This document shows, one piece after another, positions 45,300-57,239 of a stretch of 64,000 nt of DNA (the first letter of the stretch is position 1; every line of letters begins with the position of its first letter). Origin of the DNA: Apostichopus japonicus. Its lineage: Eukaryota > Echinodermata > Holothuroidea > Aspidochirotida > Stichopodidae. The stretch spans positions 655,001 through 719,000 of the forward strand of contig NC_092580.1 in the NCBI RefSeq assembly GCF_037975245.1. The letters are read 5' to 3'. The notes beneath the pieces are model-generated. The model saw only the letters and a list, made by a program, of their open reading frames with translations. It did not search any database and was not told the origin of the DNA. A program made the position numbers and the translations under genes.

Positions 45300-46650
45300 T
45301 AACTTTATTAGAAAGCAGATAATCCGCTTTGTAACGACCATTGTTTGTTACCCAGACTCGACAAAAAAAACATACACCGATTGATAAAATTGTAGGTTGA
45401 CAAAACCCAGGTAAACAACTCTTGATGCTGCAGGGAGAAGAGAGGACCAAGTACTCCCATTCCTGCCCATCAACACCCCCCACTTCCCCCACCACTTGTA
45501 ATCCCAACCCACTAGTAAAGTGTGTTGCTGAACCTTCAAGACATACAAATAGAAAACTCAGTTATGACTTTCATAAAAGATCTCTAAGAGAAATTTTTCC
45601 CACAGTTTCAACTGGTAGCTTTTCTAAGGATTTACAGTAGCCAAAAGACCCTGGATTCCAAGGTCAATAATGAAACACATCTCCCAGGTGGGTAACCTTG
45701 CCCTTGGGGTCAGACATCAAAAAGAATATTATGGGAATTTTATCGATGAATGTCAACATTATTAGTGCACATACATGTTAGAAAGTAAATGCCTTACTCC
45801 AAATCCATAAATTCGATTTGGAGTCGGCAAGTTGCATCAAGACTAGCTATCATTCCAGCCAAATGTACTTTATCAACTGCTGTTATTTTCTTTATATTTA
45901 ATGGGGCAGGCTTTGCTATTGCAGGTGGCTTTCTGCTGTTACTCAGAGCCTAGTTCAACTCAGGGAAAAGCAAACAAAAGTTGTACAGAAGCGGAATCTT
46001 CAGAGGTGGAGAGAGTAGAGTGTAATGACTACATATTGATACAGAAGTAGACTAAGCTAATGGCAAAATCAAGTTCCGTGTAGACTAGGAGATCATCATT
46101 CCCAAGACAATAAAAATTCCAAATTGATTATATTGTTTGGAAACAGTTTGAAAATTTCAGATAACTATTCTCAGAGGAGAGGGTCATATCAAAGATTAAC
46201 TCAATCCATACCATTTACTTTGTGTTTGGAGTTGACTAATCTTGTCCATTTTCATCCCTCAACCCCCTCCCCCCCCCCCCTTGGCCCATTCCCGGCTCTT
46301 TAGAAAACAGCTTAAAAAAGGAAAACTCTGTAACTTTCACAGGTCTCCAAAATATTCTGAAATGGAGGAGAATGAAAAAGCTGTAACATAACCAGAGAAC
46401 ATTTGGCCTCACACTGCTAAGTTTTACAAGCAATCCGACCACGTTGGACCAAGTCCAGCTAATTCTTTACCTGTATCTCGCATGCTGCTACACAGTTGAG
46501 GGATAGGAAGTACGCCTCCTCTATGGACCCACCACAGCAGACAATACATGGTTACGCAAGAATAGGATCTTGTTTTGGGTCCAGGGGCCCTGATGATTTG
46601 ATCCTTCTGTTCCTCCTCGACCACGATCCCCGTGTAGTCATAGTGTAGAG
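45300..46650. other. non-coding tract, probable intron
   Basis: Includes a C tract at 46266-46280. Frames on both strands overlap at 45289-45640 without splice support. Nothing else was recognised. Confidence 0.35.
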
Positions 46651-46657
46651 ATCTCAC

Positions 46658-46712
46658 CACAAATCAAGGCTTCTTGACTCATCGACAAAAGGCCACACTT
46701 CATAGTTGAGAC
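46658..46712 (-). CDS. possible small exon of host gene 2
   Basis: A 55-bp candidate between taaatcttgacag and gtgaga, reading VSTMKCGLLSMSQEALIC plus one base. Its entry phase 0 agrees with the end of the exon at 48400-48480. The DNA just beyond its donor stays open in another frame (YDYTGIVVEEEQKDQIIR), so this region may alternatively hold a frameshifted longer exon. Confidence 0.35.
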
Positions 46713-46749
46713 CTGTCAAGATTTAAAGCAAAAAATTCAAAACCCTCCA

Positions 46750-48399
46750 TATTCTATGACATCTTTGCTTTTAACGATTTGCTTTGGTCAACAACTTGCA
46801 GAAAGGGTAATGCTAGGCAAACATATTGAATATTCAAAGAACATTTAAAAATCCTCCATAATCTATGACATCATTGCTTTTAAGGTAGTTTTTTCTCTTT
46901 TTCTTTTTTTGGTCAGCAAATTTATAAAGCCAACTGGGTATTAATCAAAACAAATCGAAATGTGACAAGTCAAGTTAAAGTTCTTAAAAAAATATGATCA
47001 AAATCCAAGTAAAGAAAAAAGGAACCTGCTCTAAGAATCATGAAAGTAATTATAAAGGTGGATACTCACAGCAGCGGCTGCCGAAGTGTGCACATGTTAA
47101 ATGCATTTAGTACCTGGTCTGGATTTATTATTACTATTGCTTTCGCAGACTTTTAACTTTGAACACTATCTATCAATATGTAGCAACTGCTTTGAAGTTG
47201 ATGAGAAAAACATCTTTTGGCCGAGAAGCATCCAACATTGGGGTTATTCCACTCATCTCCAGAAGTTATCTGTTGATCCAAAAAAAATCCCTTAGTTCAT
47301 TTTTGCCTTTAAATAAAACAGTGAGTGACTTAATTATTTAGATTACACAAAAGAAGGCAAAACTATATCAAGAAAGACAATTGATCAAGTTAGCCATTAG
47401 CTAGCATTTGAAAGCAGTAGAGAAGACCAGCATATGCAGAGAAGTCTCCTAGATAATTGAAACAAACACTGTTGTTCTATAACTCTATAAACACTACCTG
47501 GCAATTGATTGGACATTGTTTATATGTAAAGGATTGGGTGGTTAGAGGAGTCTGGTTGCGACATCCAGAGGGGGGGGGGGGAGATATAGTATGGCAAGGG
47601 AAGGCAGAACTCAGTTTTTCTCTTTAAGCGCTGGTATTTTGTTCCCCACTAGCAAGCTCTACATCAAAAAATAGGAGGAAAAGGAAAACAAATGTGTAAT
47701 AAACAATGCTTGATAAAATCATAAACTAGCTTTTAAATGTTGGAACACTCCTTTAATGCTCAGAAAATATTAAAGAGTGAATGGCTTCTTTAATATTAAG
47801 GAGTAGAAGGCTCTTTTAAATGCTTATGCCATGCAACCCACAATGCTTCTCATGTCAAAAATTAACCTTCTATTCTAAAAATCATGGCTATAACCAACAT
47901 ATGATAAAAAAAAATAAGATATAAAATCTTAAATTTGTCCAAAATCCATAACTATCTAAAAAAATATTTGCTTTGTCAATAGATGATAGCTAAAGGGAAT
48001 CAATACAGCTTATTTATTACAACTCTAAGTGTGCATATGACCAACTAAACCCAATGCCATGGAATACTATTATGTACCAACGCCAACAACAATATGAACA
48101 CAACAGTTACCTTTATCATACACATGGACACGGCCATCTTATACTACAAAAACTTGTGATAAAACTGAGGGCGTACTGGCAAATACTGCAGAATATGTAC
48201 AACCTATCTAGCCTTATGCTGTCTACCAACAGAAATCACCTACAACATAAAAATGAAATGCAAGCAAATATGAATACTTGTAACGTCTTCTGTCACATAC
48301 TGAAATAATTATTGGATCTAGTACAGTAGTAGCAGGCATATCACATAATATAATACATGCTTGGACCTAAGATGTTTAAAAAGTGAGGAACAAACTTAC
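46750..48399. other. non-coding tract, probable intron
   Basis: AT-rich, with a G tract at 47572. Two similar 'tccatattctatgacatctttgcttttaa' phrases occur near 46747 and 46855. No exon was recognised. Confidence 0.35.
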
Positions 48400-48480
48400 C
48401 TGATTGTACCTGGTCTCCATAGCTGCCCTCTGCATACACTGCAAACGTACATTTTCTGCAACACCTAACTTCACGTCAAA
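48400..48480 (-). CDS. host gene 2, exon (phase 0-0)
   Basis: An 81-bp exon between gctttttttgtag and a consensus donor gtaagt. It encodes exactly 27 residues, FDVKLGVAENVRLQCMQRAA and METRYNQ. Both splice sites are strong and the frame is uninterrupted. The pattern of small and aromatic residues is compatible with a helical repeat, but no family was recognised. The intron upstream (toward 54 kb) carries a complete CR1/L2-like LINE. Confidence 0.7.
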
Positions 48481-48710
48481 CTACAAAAAAAGCATCATAT
48501 CAGTCAAAATCTTAGAAAAGTTACAAATGAAACATGTTATTACCTCATAGAGCTTTTGATGATAAACTGACGCAGGGAAAGTTAATTAAAAATAACAAAT
48601 TTTTTTGGATATATACATAAATCTTAGGTTTCGTGTATAAACTACATTGTCAATGGTCCTGACCACAAACTTTTTCAGGTTCCTTACCCGCAACTTCCTG
48701 GAGTTTTGAA

Positions 48711-48985
48711 GGCTGAAATTGCAAATAAACTAGTGCATATCCCTACACCAGTTTGAAGGGTCACATTGCAAATAAATTAATGCATATCCCTACACTAGTT
48801 TGGAGGGCTGAAATTGCAAATAAACTAGTGCATATCCCTACACTAGTTTGGAGCGCTGAAATTGCAAATAAACTATTGCATATCCCTATACTAGTTTGGA
48901 GTGCTGAAATTGCAATTAACTAATGCATATCCCTACACTAGTTTGGAGGGCTGAAATTGCAATTAACTAGTGCATATCTCTACAT
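48711..48985 (-). repeat. six tandem copies of a ~48-bp unit
   Basis: Units contain 'ctgaaattgcaaataaactagtgcatatccctacactagtttggag'. Copies 2 and 5-6 are shortened or altered ('gtcacattgc', 'aattgcaattaact'). Intronic, just upstream of the exon at 48400-48480 on the minus strand. Confidence 0.85.
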
Positions 48986-49211
48986 ATAAATAGACCTATC
49001 AAAAAGCCCAATCCTTGAGATCAATTTTAAGTTGGTCTGACTTCATGAAGTCAAAAAATTGGATAACCAACCGTTATTGGATAACCAACCGTCAACCAGT
49101 TGACACTGTTCCTTGAGGAGCTCTTATATATTCTACTCTCTAATGATCTCCGAGGTTAAATAGAGTGTGGTTTTCACTACATCTTGCAAATTGTATTATT
49201 TGAGACACTAA

Positions 49212-50453
49212 TTGAGACAACATTTAGCAGAAAATTTTATTTTGTTCCAATTTTGGAATACTTTTTCTGCTGGAGATCTCGGCAACGACGTCCTGCGACG
49301 TTCGTTAGCCTACAAGATTGTTAGTATGGATTCTGCGACAGTGGAGAAATTAAAGGAGTGTAGCATCAGAGTTGCCGACAGTTCATATAAAGATACTGAG
49401 ATTATGTATGCTATCATGAATGATGTTGGTAGAGATGGAATTGCAAGTTGTGTGAAATCTTTAGGATGCTGGATTATCACATTAAAAGCAAAGGAACAAG
49501 CTGATCTTATTTTGGACAGTGGACTCCTCGTGAATGGGAATCAGTTTCTACTGGTGTCAACAGAACGTTCCTAACTGTTAGTGTTTTCGGAGTACCTTCA
49601 TTCATACAGGACGAAGATCTAACAGGAAAACTTTGTGAGTATGGGTGTAAAATAAGAGGCGAATGGAAAGGAAAGACCTTCCCCAGATTCCCAAATATCG
49701 GGAACGGAATACGATATGTACAGTTAAAACTACCTGAAGAACACAAGAGCTTGCCTTACGCAATTAGAATTAACGGGATTAATATGAACTTAACGCACAA
49801 TGGTCAAACTAAAGTATGCAATTTGTGTTTGGAAAGCGATCACATCAGGAGAAACTGTCCTAACTACAAATGTTAAGTTTGCGATGTCCAAGGGCACCGG
49901 GAAGCTAATTGCCCAAAGGTCAGATGCTTTAAATGCCAAGAACGTTTGAAGAGTATCGCCATGACAACACAGACACTGGCTCGACCCTAGATACACATGA
50001 AAACGAAACACAATATCAGTCTGAGGGATAAGTCACTGGGTCGGTTGAACAGGACGATCACGCTATTCAAGAAGCTAACGAGGTCAGGGCACAGAAATCC
50101 GAACAAAACACGGATTCAACAGCAAAGAAGAACAATAACGCGAAATCCAGACACCCGAGTAATCCTAACCAGGAGTTAAACAAAACCCACCAACAACAGC
50201 GAACTGAACAAAAGACGACATTGCCCACACAAAAAGTAGTAGAACAACAGAGAACACAACCGGAGACTGGATCTCAGCGGATGGAGGGGGCAAGCACACA
50301 AAGGGGAAACATCCAATCCCACAAAAGGCAAATATCCCTAGACAAAGACGGCTTTCAAACTATCAGACTAAAGAAGAAAACATTTATTCCTAATCTCAGC
50401 AGAGCGAGAAATGTCAGAACAAAGGATTCTTCGGCCGAACCTATGCAAAGATG
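49212..50453 (+). pseudogene. CR1/L2-like ORF1 (gag-like), frameshifted
   Basis: The N-terminal part ends in frame at 49574. The continuation in another frame carries two zinc knuckles, CNLCLESDHIRRNC and a C..CDVQGHREANC box whose second Cys codon is followed by an in-frame TAA (about 49873), then a partial CFKCQ. A Gln/Lys/Asn-rich linker and a basic C-terminus (LDKDGFQTIRLKKKTFIPN) follow to 50453. Knuckles plus a basic tail are typical of ORF1 RNA-binding proteins of this LINE group. Confidence 0.8.
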
Positions 50454-50488
50454 ATGGCGTTCATGTTATACGGTACATTTATTTATTT

Positions 50489-53415
50489 ATAGTGATGCAA
50501 GCTGCAAAATACCTTGAAACAGGGGAGGAAGCTATCGCATGCAATTACTACGATATTGATTCATACAACAAGATGTCTCGCGAACACATATTGTCTTTAT
50601 TCCACCATAATAGTCGAAGCCTTAACAAAAACTTAGACGACATAACTACATTTACGTCTCTATTGAAGGATTTTTCTGTCATTGGATTTACCGAAACCTG
50701 GCTTACTGCAGATATATCCCCCTTAATCCATATCAATAACTATACGCTTGTTGAAAGGCATCGTCCCGAAAGGAGAGGTGGTGGTGTTTGTTCATTTTTC
50801 AACAAAGATCTAAATTTCAAACTCAGAAACGATATAAGCATTTTCAATGATTCTGTCAATGTTCATAGAGGTTGACATAACATCAGCAATGAAAAATTAT
50901 ACCATAGGCGTAATTTATAGGCCTCCAAAAAGTTCACTGCATATTTTTCTGACACACGTAAACAAAATTTTAACCCAACTCTCCAATGAACGACATAGTG
51001 CGTACATTATGGGTGATTATAATATTGATCTTGCTGACAATATTAAATCTGCTGACTTTTTAAACTTACTATATGCCAGTGGATTTTTTCCTACTATTAC
51101 CAAACCTACCCGTGTGGGTTGCACTTCTGCAACTCTTTTAGATAATGTTACAACCAATGATGACTGCAAACTAATAACTGGTATCTTTGTAAGCGATCTC
51201 AGTGACCATTATCCAATATTTCTCCAAACTGCCATACACAAAAGTAGACAAAGGGGCCCTATGTATGTAAGGAACTACTGCAAGACAAATGTACAGAATT
51301 TCTTCTCAACAATCCGAGATGCTTCTTGGGAAAATGTTTCATCCCAAACTGATGCACACATTGCCTATTCTATGTTTTATAACAATTTCAATGCCATATA
51401 TAATCAATGCTTTCCTGAGCAATGTGTCACCAAATCTAAGAAACGTCGAAAGAGACACCCGTGGATTACTGCAGGTATTCTAGTTTCTATCAAAAGAAAC
51501 GATAAGCTATTTAAAAGACATATGAAGAACCCGTCTGGTGTAAATAAAACTATTTATTCTCAATATCGTAATAAGCTCAATCATGTTATCAAATTTTCTA
51601 GAAAATTATATTTCAACAATAAATTTTATAATGCGAGGAGTAACCCAAAAGGCACATGGGATACCATTAACCAACTACTCCATAAAGGTCGTAAACAATC
51701 ATCGTATCCCTCTTCTTTCAAGGATGGTGACAAAGAGATTAACACCGACCATGATATTGCTAATAAAATTTAATGACTTTTTCGTCAATCTGGGGCCATC
51801 ACTGGCAAGTAAAATCAACCACAAACGTAAATCACAGGAATCTGTTAACATTGATGTTAACACTCATTCCATGTTTTCTCATCCTGTCAGTGAGGAGGAG
51901 TTGTTAAAAACAGCAACCTCTTGCATGAAACCTGATAAAGCAGCTGGATACGATGATTTTAAGCCTGGCATTGTAAGACAAGTTATCTTATTTATTACCA
52001 AACCATTAACCCATATTTGCAATTTGTCGTTCAGTACCGGTATTTTCCCTGATATGCTAAAAATTGCCAAGGTCATCCTTGTCTTTAAGAAAGGGGATTC
52101 AGAAAACTTTGAAAATTATCAACCTATATCACTATTATCATGTTTTTCCAAAATAGTTGAAAGGCTTCTGTATAATCCTATTTTTAACTTTATTTCAAAA
52201 TATAACATTTTATGCCAGAAACAGTATGGATTCCGTCCTGAACACTCCACTGAGCTAGCACTAGCTGATGCCATTGACAATTTGTATAGTAATCTTGACA
52301 AGAATAGTACCTGTGTCAGGGTTTTCCTGGACCTCTCAAAGGCCTTTGACACAATAGACCACACAATTCTGCTTAATAAATTACACTGTTACGGCATAAG
52401 AGGAACCCCCCTAAAATGGATCGACAGTTACTTAGCAAACCGCTACCAATATACATCCTACAAAAATGCTCATTCCCAACCGGAGAGAATTCAATGTGGT
52501 GTGCCACAAGGCTCTATATTTGGTCCATTGCTTTTTATCCTATATGTTAATGACATTACCAATGTTTCTGATAAAGTTAAAGTTGTTTTGTTTGCTGACG
52601 ACACAAATATTTTCTTCGTATCACAATCGAGAACTTTATTTCATATTTAAGTATCAACTGAATTAGACAAGTTCAGCGACTGGTTCGCTGGCAACAAATT
52701 ATCATTGAATATTGATAAAACAAACTATATAGTTTTTAATACGTATAAAAATTTTACATGGAATGCTGATATTACTATGGGTGGTAAAAGACTACAACAA
52801 GTCAATAGTACTAGATTTTTAGGCGTATATATAGATCATGAACTTAAATGGTGTGACCACATTACAACTGTCTGTAAAAAAGTTGCAAAAAACACCAGTG
52901 TTTTAGCTAAGCTTAAGCATTATCTGCCACACACATATTAAAGATTCTCTATCAGACATTAGTCCAGCCACATATTACGTATTGTTGTAACATATGGTCT
53001 GGTACTAGATATACCAATCTGAATCCCATTTGTATTACACAGAAGAAAGCAGTCCGCCATATAACACATGCCAAACCAGAGGGACCACACAAATCCTCTT
53101 TTTAAGCGTTCTAAGTTGTTAAAAGCTGATGACATTATTAGAGTTAACCTTGCTACATTTGCTTATAAGGCCTGGAATGGACTGTTACCAAATGCTTTTA
53201 ATGACTACTTAATATGTAACAGTGATATTCATCATTACAATACCAGATCTTCAGGCAATGCACATTATAACAGGTATAATTCTACAATGGGGATGTTATC
53301 ACTGAGGGCACGTACAATCAAAACTTGGAATTCTCTATCAGGCAATATTACAAATAAACCTTCTGCAAAATCATTCAGAAGAAACTTTATTCAAAAAATT
53401 ATTGCGTCTTATTAA
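50489..53415 (+). pseudogene. CR1/L2-like ORF2: endonuclease and reverse transcriptase
   Basis: Endonuclease motifs in order are HHNSRSLNKN, FTETWLT, RRGGGV, GVIYRPPKS, MGDYNIDL and LSDHYPIF. Reverse transcriptase motifs are KPDKAAGYDD, NYQPISLLSCFSKIVERL, KQYGFRP, VFLDLSKAFDTIDH, GVPQGSIFGPLLF, the catalytic FADD (in VVLFADDTNIFF) and FLGVYIDHELKW. Frame changes occur near 50870 and 51770, an in-frame stop at 52648-52650 and a further shift near 52940. The catalytic residues are still visible. Confidence 0.9.
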
Positions 53416-53589
53416 TTGAACATGTTGATTTTTTCTTATATATTTAGTTCACTTTTTCCTTTTCTTAACAGGGAGTCCTCTACTTTGTTAAGCCATCTGA
53501 AGATTTTTTAGAGGACTTCCTATCACATTGTATATATTCACGTGATAAAACAAATAAATCAAATCAAATCAAATTTGTGAATAGGACTG

Positions 53590-54032
53590 CATAATGCAAT
53601 TTTAGCCTAGTATGTTAATTATTTAATGTCTATTCTCCTCAAGATGAGCTTCATTCTCAAAAGTTATACCTGAACTTACATTTTATGCCTATGTTTGCTA
53701 GCTGGGTCATCTACTTGGTTAATTTCAGTGGAACAGGTGCCCCCAATGTTTCTTCTCCTCTCTAATGCTCTATGTTCACATACTAGGTAATCACCAATCA
53801 CAATAAATCCCATTCCAACCCCATAGCTTCAAGCACACACACATCTAATCAAATACAAGCACATGCTGTTTGAAAGCCGTTATTTCCTATTCACAGTTGG
53901 TTTGGTCTACCAAACACTCTGAAATTCTCTACAAAGACAACGATGCACAGAGCTGACCTTGGCAACCTAGCATAAGGAATTATATTTTACCCAGCCCAGA
54001 CACAATAGCATGTGCATATCAACATTACTTAC
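53590..54032. other. intronic sequence between LINE and host exon
   Basis: AT-rich, no exon with acceptable phase recognised. It should hold, or lie beside, the exon that connects 54033-54184 (phase 2 out) with 48400-48480 (phase 0 in). Confidence 0.3.
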
Positions 54033-54184
54033 TACAGGATGAGCTCCAGGTATATGGCTGCCTTTCCCAGGAACAGGTACCCCCGCTGCCTCTGAGTAGT
54101 GGGCAGTTTAAGTGCAGCTCGTAGATTGCTCAACAGCATGCCCCTTCCCAGTCCTGCTGTCAGTACACTACAACCAGTTTGTAC
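54033..54184 (-). CDS. host gene 2 or 3, exon with TPR-like helix content
   Basis: A 152-bp exon after cattacctgtag and before a consensus gtaagt. It encodes exactly 50 residues plus two bases: VQTGCSVLTAGLGRGMLLSN, LRAALKLPTTQRQRGYLFLG and KAAIYLELIL. Alternating Leu/Ala helices with GRGML and YLFLGKAAIYLE look like tetratricopeptide-type repeats, but the family is not named. It ends in phase 2, so it does not splice directly to 48400-48480 and an exon is missing. Confidence 0.7.
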
Positions 54185-54249
54185 CTACAGGTAATGAAAG
54201 AAATTAATGAAAAATAATATGGCACAAAAGAGGGGTATAATTAAGAAGA

Positions 54250-56000
54250 CACTGCAACTGCGTGGCCTCTCCAAAGACTTTCCAATTCAGGCAGAATATG
54301 ATCATATCACAACCCTATGAGTATAATGCAAGAAGTAAGACTCCATTTGCTCCAACAAGCCAATGCAGAGATGTAATAGTTGCGAATGTCACCATGGATA
54401 CATTTGTTATTGATTACCATCACAGTAACAAGTTGTGCTTAATGGGTGAAATGAAAAGAAGAAGGGATCACAAGGTACAATGTCCAGGCAATGAGAGCTG
54501 TTCAGCAAAGATGCCCTATTTCGGAGATCATGAACAAAATGGTGGAAAGATTTGTGAATCCAAATTACTTACAGCTAAGAATCCACTAACGGTCAAGTGT
54601 CTAACAACTGATGCTGATGGCAAGGCATGTAAAGGGTTCAGTAGTACAATGGCTGTAACTACTCATTCTGAAAGTGAACTTAACCTGTTAGATCAAGTTC
54701 ACCTACTCAAGTCACTCCGCAGAGCACTGACTATATTAAAGCAGTATTCTCCTCTATGTTCCTGCAAAAACTGTGACTAAGAAGCACTTGACAATCTTAT
54801 AAATACCTGGGAGAAACCATCACTGATAAATTGGAGTGGGATGAACATGTAAAACGTACTCTAGCAAAAACTAATCAGCGTATGTTCCTATTACAGAAGC
54901 TTAATTTATTCAGACTAGACCAACTCTCATTTCTCTATTCTATATTAAAATCGGCAATCAAGACCACCATTACATTCTGTTTAGCAGCGTGGGGTGAAAA
55001 TACTACTGCTAGAGACATGACCAAGTTAAATAGACTAGTTTCTAAAGCAAGGAAAGTTTGTCGGTCACATTACCTCAGTTCAGTAGATGAGTTGCTTGTC
55101 AGAGTATCACAGAGTAATATGAAGTCAATCATGTCATCCCAACATCCTCTGGGGCATCGGGTAGATTACAGCAATCAAACGGGCAGACTAATTGTCATGA
55201 GATGCCGAACCGAGAGATACAGGCGTTCTTTCTTGCAAAGGGCTCTTCTCAATCTTGCCAATGAATTATGTAGGAAATAGGCCAAATATATGTGTCAGAA
55301 CATGGACTTAGTAGTCTTAATTTTTCGTTTTAAGAATCAGATTTTTATGTATTTCGATGTATTTATGAATGTCAATTTTTATGGTCAATAAAGATCCTTA
55401 TATCTTAAATATCAAAAGCACTTTATCAACATGTTTAGACTGCCTTGCAAAGTACTACAGTGGAAATCATTCACATTGCCCAAAGCATTCATTTGTATGC
55501 AAGAGGCCAGGAAGTACACATTTCCATGTATGCCAAATGCTACAAAGGGTTCTCTGCTAATATCGCACACTGACAGCAGGAAGCTAAACAAAATACCTGA
55601 GACACCCACCTGCAGCAAACATTATGGTCCACTCGTTTTGAGACTTAATTCCACTCAAATGTAGATACCGTCAATTAGGCTTTCACTGTGACCAATCCAA
55701 AACATAGTACCACATTTTCATGCAATGGTCAGTACAGGGACTACAGTTCCATACACATAACATATAATGTGCCTGGAGAGTCCATAGCCAGGAAGATGGA
55801 TGGTGCAGTATTAAAGGTGAGCTCAAATAGTCCATGTATCCAGACTCTGAAATAGATGCAAAGAAAACAGCAATGTGATGAATTACGTAAGAGAGGCAGC
55901 TAGAGCATACAGAAGGAAGAGAGCACAACTCAGAGAGAGAAAGTACAAGCTACATGGTAGAACTATAAACATAAACCAGTCCAGTATCTATAAGAAAGAT
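54250..56000 (+). pseudogene. Mutator-like transposase relic, interrupted by a LINE fragment
   Basis: The first part (54262-54787) reads VIDYHHSNKLCLMGEMKRRR, TVKCLTTDADGKACKGFSST, a DQVHLLKSLRRA segment and then, after a frameshift near 54750, MFPAKTVTKKHL. This is the TTDADGK...K.F....D..HL.KSLRRA region of the 'Mutator-like transposase domain' proteins common in aquatic invertebrates. After the LINE insert it resumes with AKYYSGNHSHCPKHSFVC (55443-55500) and, in other frames, NSTQ and FTVTNPKHSTTFSCNGQYRD (about 55685-55745). Several stops and shifts make it non-functional. Confidence 0.75.
54790..55397 (+). mobile_element. 5'-truncated non-LTR LINE fragment inside the Mutator-like relic
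   Basis: It opens KYLGETITDKLEWDEHVKRT and continues AIKTTITFCLAAWGENTTAR to a TAG at 55278, the C-terminal 'thumb' region seen after the RT domain in RTE/CR1-type elements. The 3' end has 'tcaataaagatccttatatc'. It is a 5' truncation of about 600 bp. It replaces or displaces about 80-90 residues of the host transposase, so the insertion may have come with a deletion. Confidence 0.75.
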
Positions 56001-57118
56001 CAACTGTATCATGACCAGTTACTCTAGGATGAAAAACTACACTGATGATAAAGATGACAATATTTATCAGTGATGCCAGTAATTTGTAAACTGAGTCTAT
56101 CCACACTCACTGTTATGAGTTAAAACAGTATCACTCATTCAGGGAAGTAGGCAATCAAGCTGATGACCATAAACTTGGCAAGTGCCATCAAACTTTCAAG
56201 GCTTTCTGCTGTGTTGCACTGCAAGATACTGTTGAGAGATGTGACATCTCTCTCCACATGTAGGCTGTTGTGGCATATGTAGGAGATGTCAAATGGTTTG
56301 GTCCTTAAGATTTCTTTACTTTGCACAATACTTTGAAGAGCATATATGTCAGAATGTGGACTCTGCTGTTAGCATTGTGAAAATAATGCCATATGCTGGT
56401 GCCCCTGGCTTACTGATGGTGTAGGCACCTGTCCACATTCTGCATCCCTTTGTGTAACTTGCTGGGGCTAACATATGTTTTGCCAACTTTTCATTTATGT
56501 CATCAGCCCATGCCATCCAATCTGAAATTGCAAAGGTGTGAGCTTTCCAGTTACATATTTCTAAATGTATATAGGCCTAAGCTTATTCTGAATGCAGCTT
56601 GGGGCTCAGTTCAGCTGATTCTTACACCACATTGAGTAGTAATATATGCTTTTAAACTTCTGACTGTCACTTTTGCTCTACTAGGTACACTGCACAGAGA
56701 AGGCTACTCACCAGATGAACAACTTCACTATCAAATAAGCTACATGTACTACTTAGTGAGTGTAAGTCTGTGATGGTATAAGCTCTGAGGTGATGGGTAT
56801 TACTTTCACTTTTCCCCTTTGAGGTAGCTGAGAGGTTTTTCACACCTACCCATGCAATCATCCCATTCTTTATCATAAAGCTGAAATTTGATTTCTTCTT
56901 GAATATGAAACTTTTTCCTAATTTTAAGTTGCTAACTCTTCAAACTCAACAACTTGTTTCTGATCTTTTATGGTGAGATCATAGATGTGAGGAGTTCATA
57001 AATACTGATTTAGTTTCAGAACCAATTCTACATGTTAATGTTCTTACAACTGTTTATTCAACATCTATGAGAAAAGGTTTCCTCATGTAAGTGAATGAGG
57101 TGTCAATGTTCCAAAAGT
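56000..57118. other. tract without a supported gene
   Basis: Two minus-strand frames (56135-56326 and 56667-56876) look protein-like in composition (for example ERDVTSLNSILQCNTAESLE) but have no convincing splice context. They may be further remains of the Mutator-like region or of host sequence. Confidence 0.3.
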
Positions 57119-57230
57119 TTATTGAACCTCTCTGTCCAGCACATTTTCGGCATTTATATGTAAAATTCCACCTGTTTTCTGCCATACTTCCTCTGTTGGA
57201 AATGGTGTAGTGCAACCCTGCATTTCTGTA
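57119..57230 (-). CDS. Cys-rich host gene, last exon
   Basis: A 112-bp exon after tttctttctttacag. Its first T completes a Cys codon opened by 'tg' in the upstream exon (59266-59457). It encodes TEMQGCTTPFPTEEVWQKTG, GILHINAENVLDREVQ and TAA at 57119-57121. The phase match with the upstream exon is exact. A second open frame through the same DNA (NRWNFTYKCRKC) exists, so the assignment rests on phase. No family was recognised. Confidence 0.5.
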
Positions 57231-57239
57231 CTGTAAAGA

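Larger units (their letters stand above)
49015..53575 (+). mobile_element. CR1/L2-group non-LTR retrotransposon, near full length, inactivated
   Basis: ORF1 (about 49212-50453) is gag-like. ORF2 (about 50489-53415) has an AP-type endonuclease and a reverse transcriptase. The 3' end is a short simple repeat (aaatc)n at 53545-53570, as in CR1/L2-type elements that lack poly(A). The 5' limit is a guess because no target duplication was found. At least one frameshift and one stop lie in ORF1, and several in ORF2, so the copy cannot be active. It sits in an intron between host exons at 48400 and 54033, in the opposite orientation. Confidence 0.88.

Noticed and set aside
45289-45640. Overlapping 65-72-codon frames on both strands
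   Set aside because: No splice sites or conserved motifs, and both strands are equally open.
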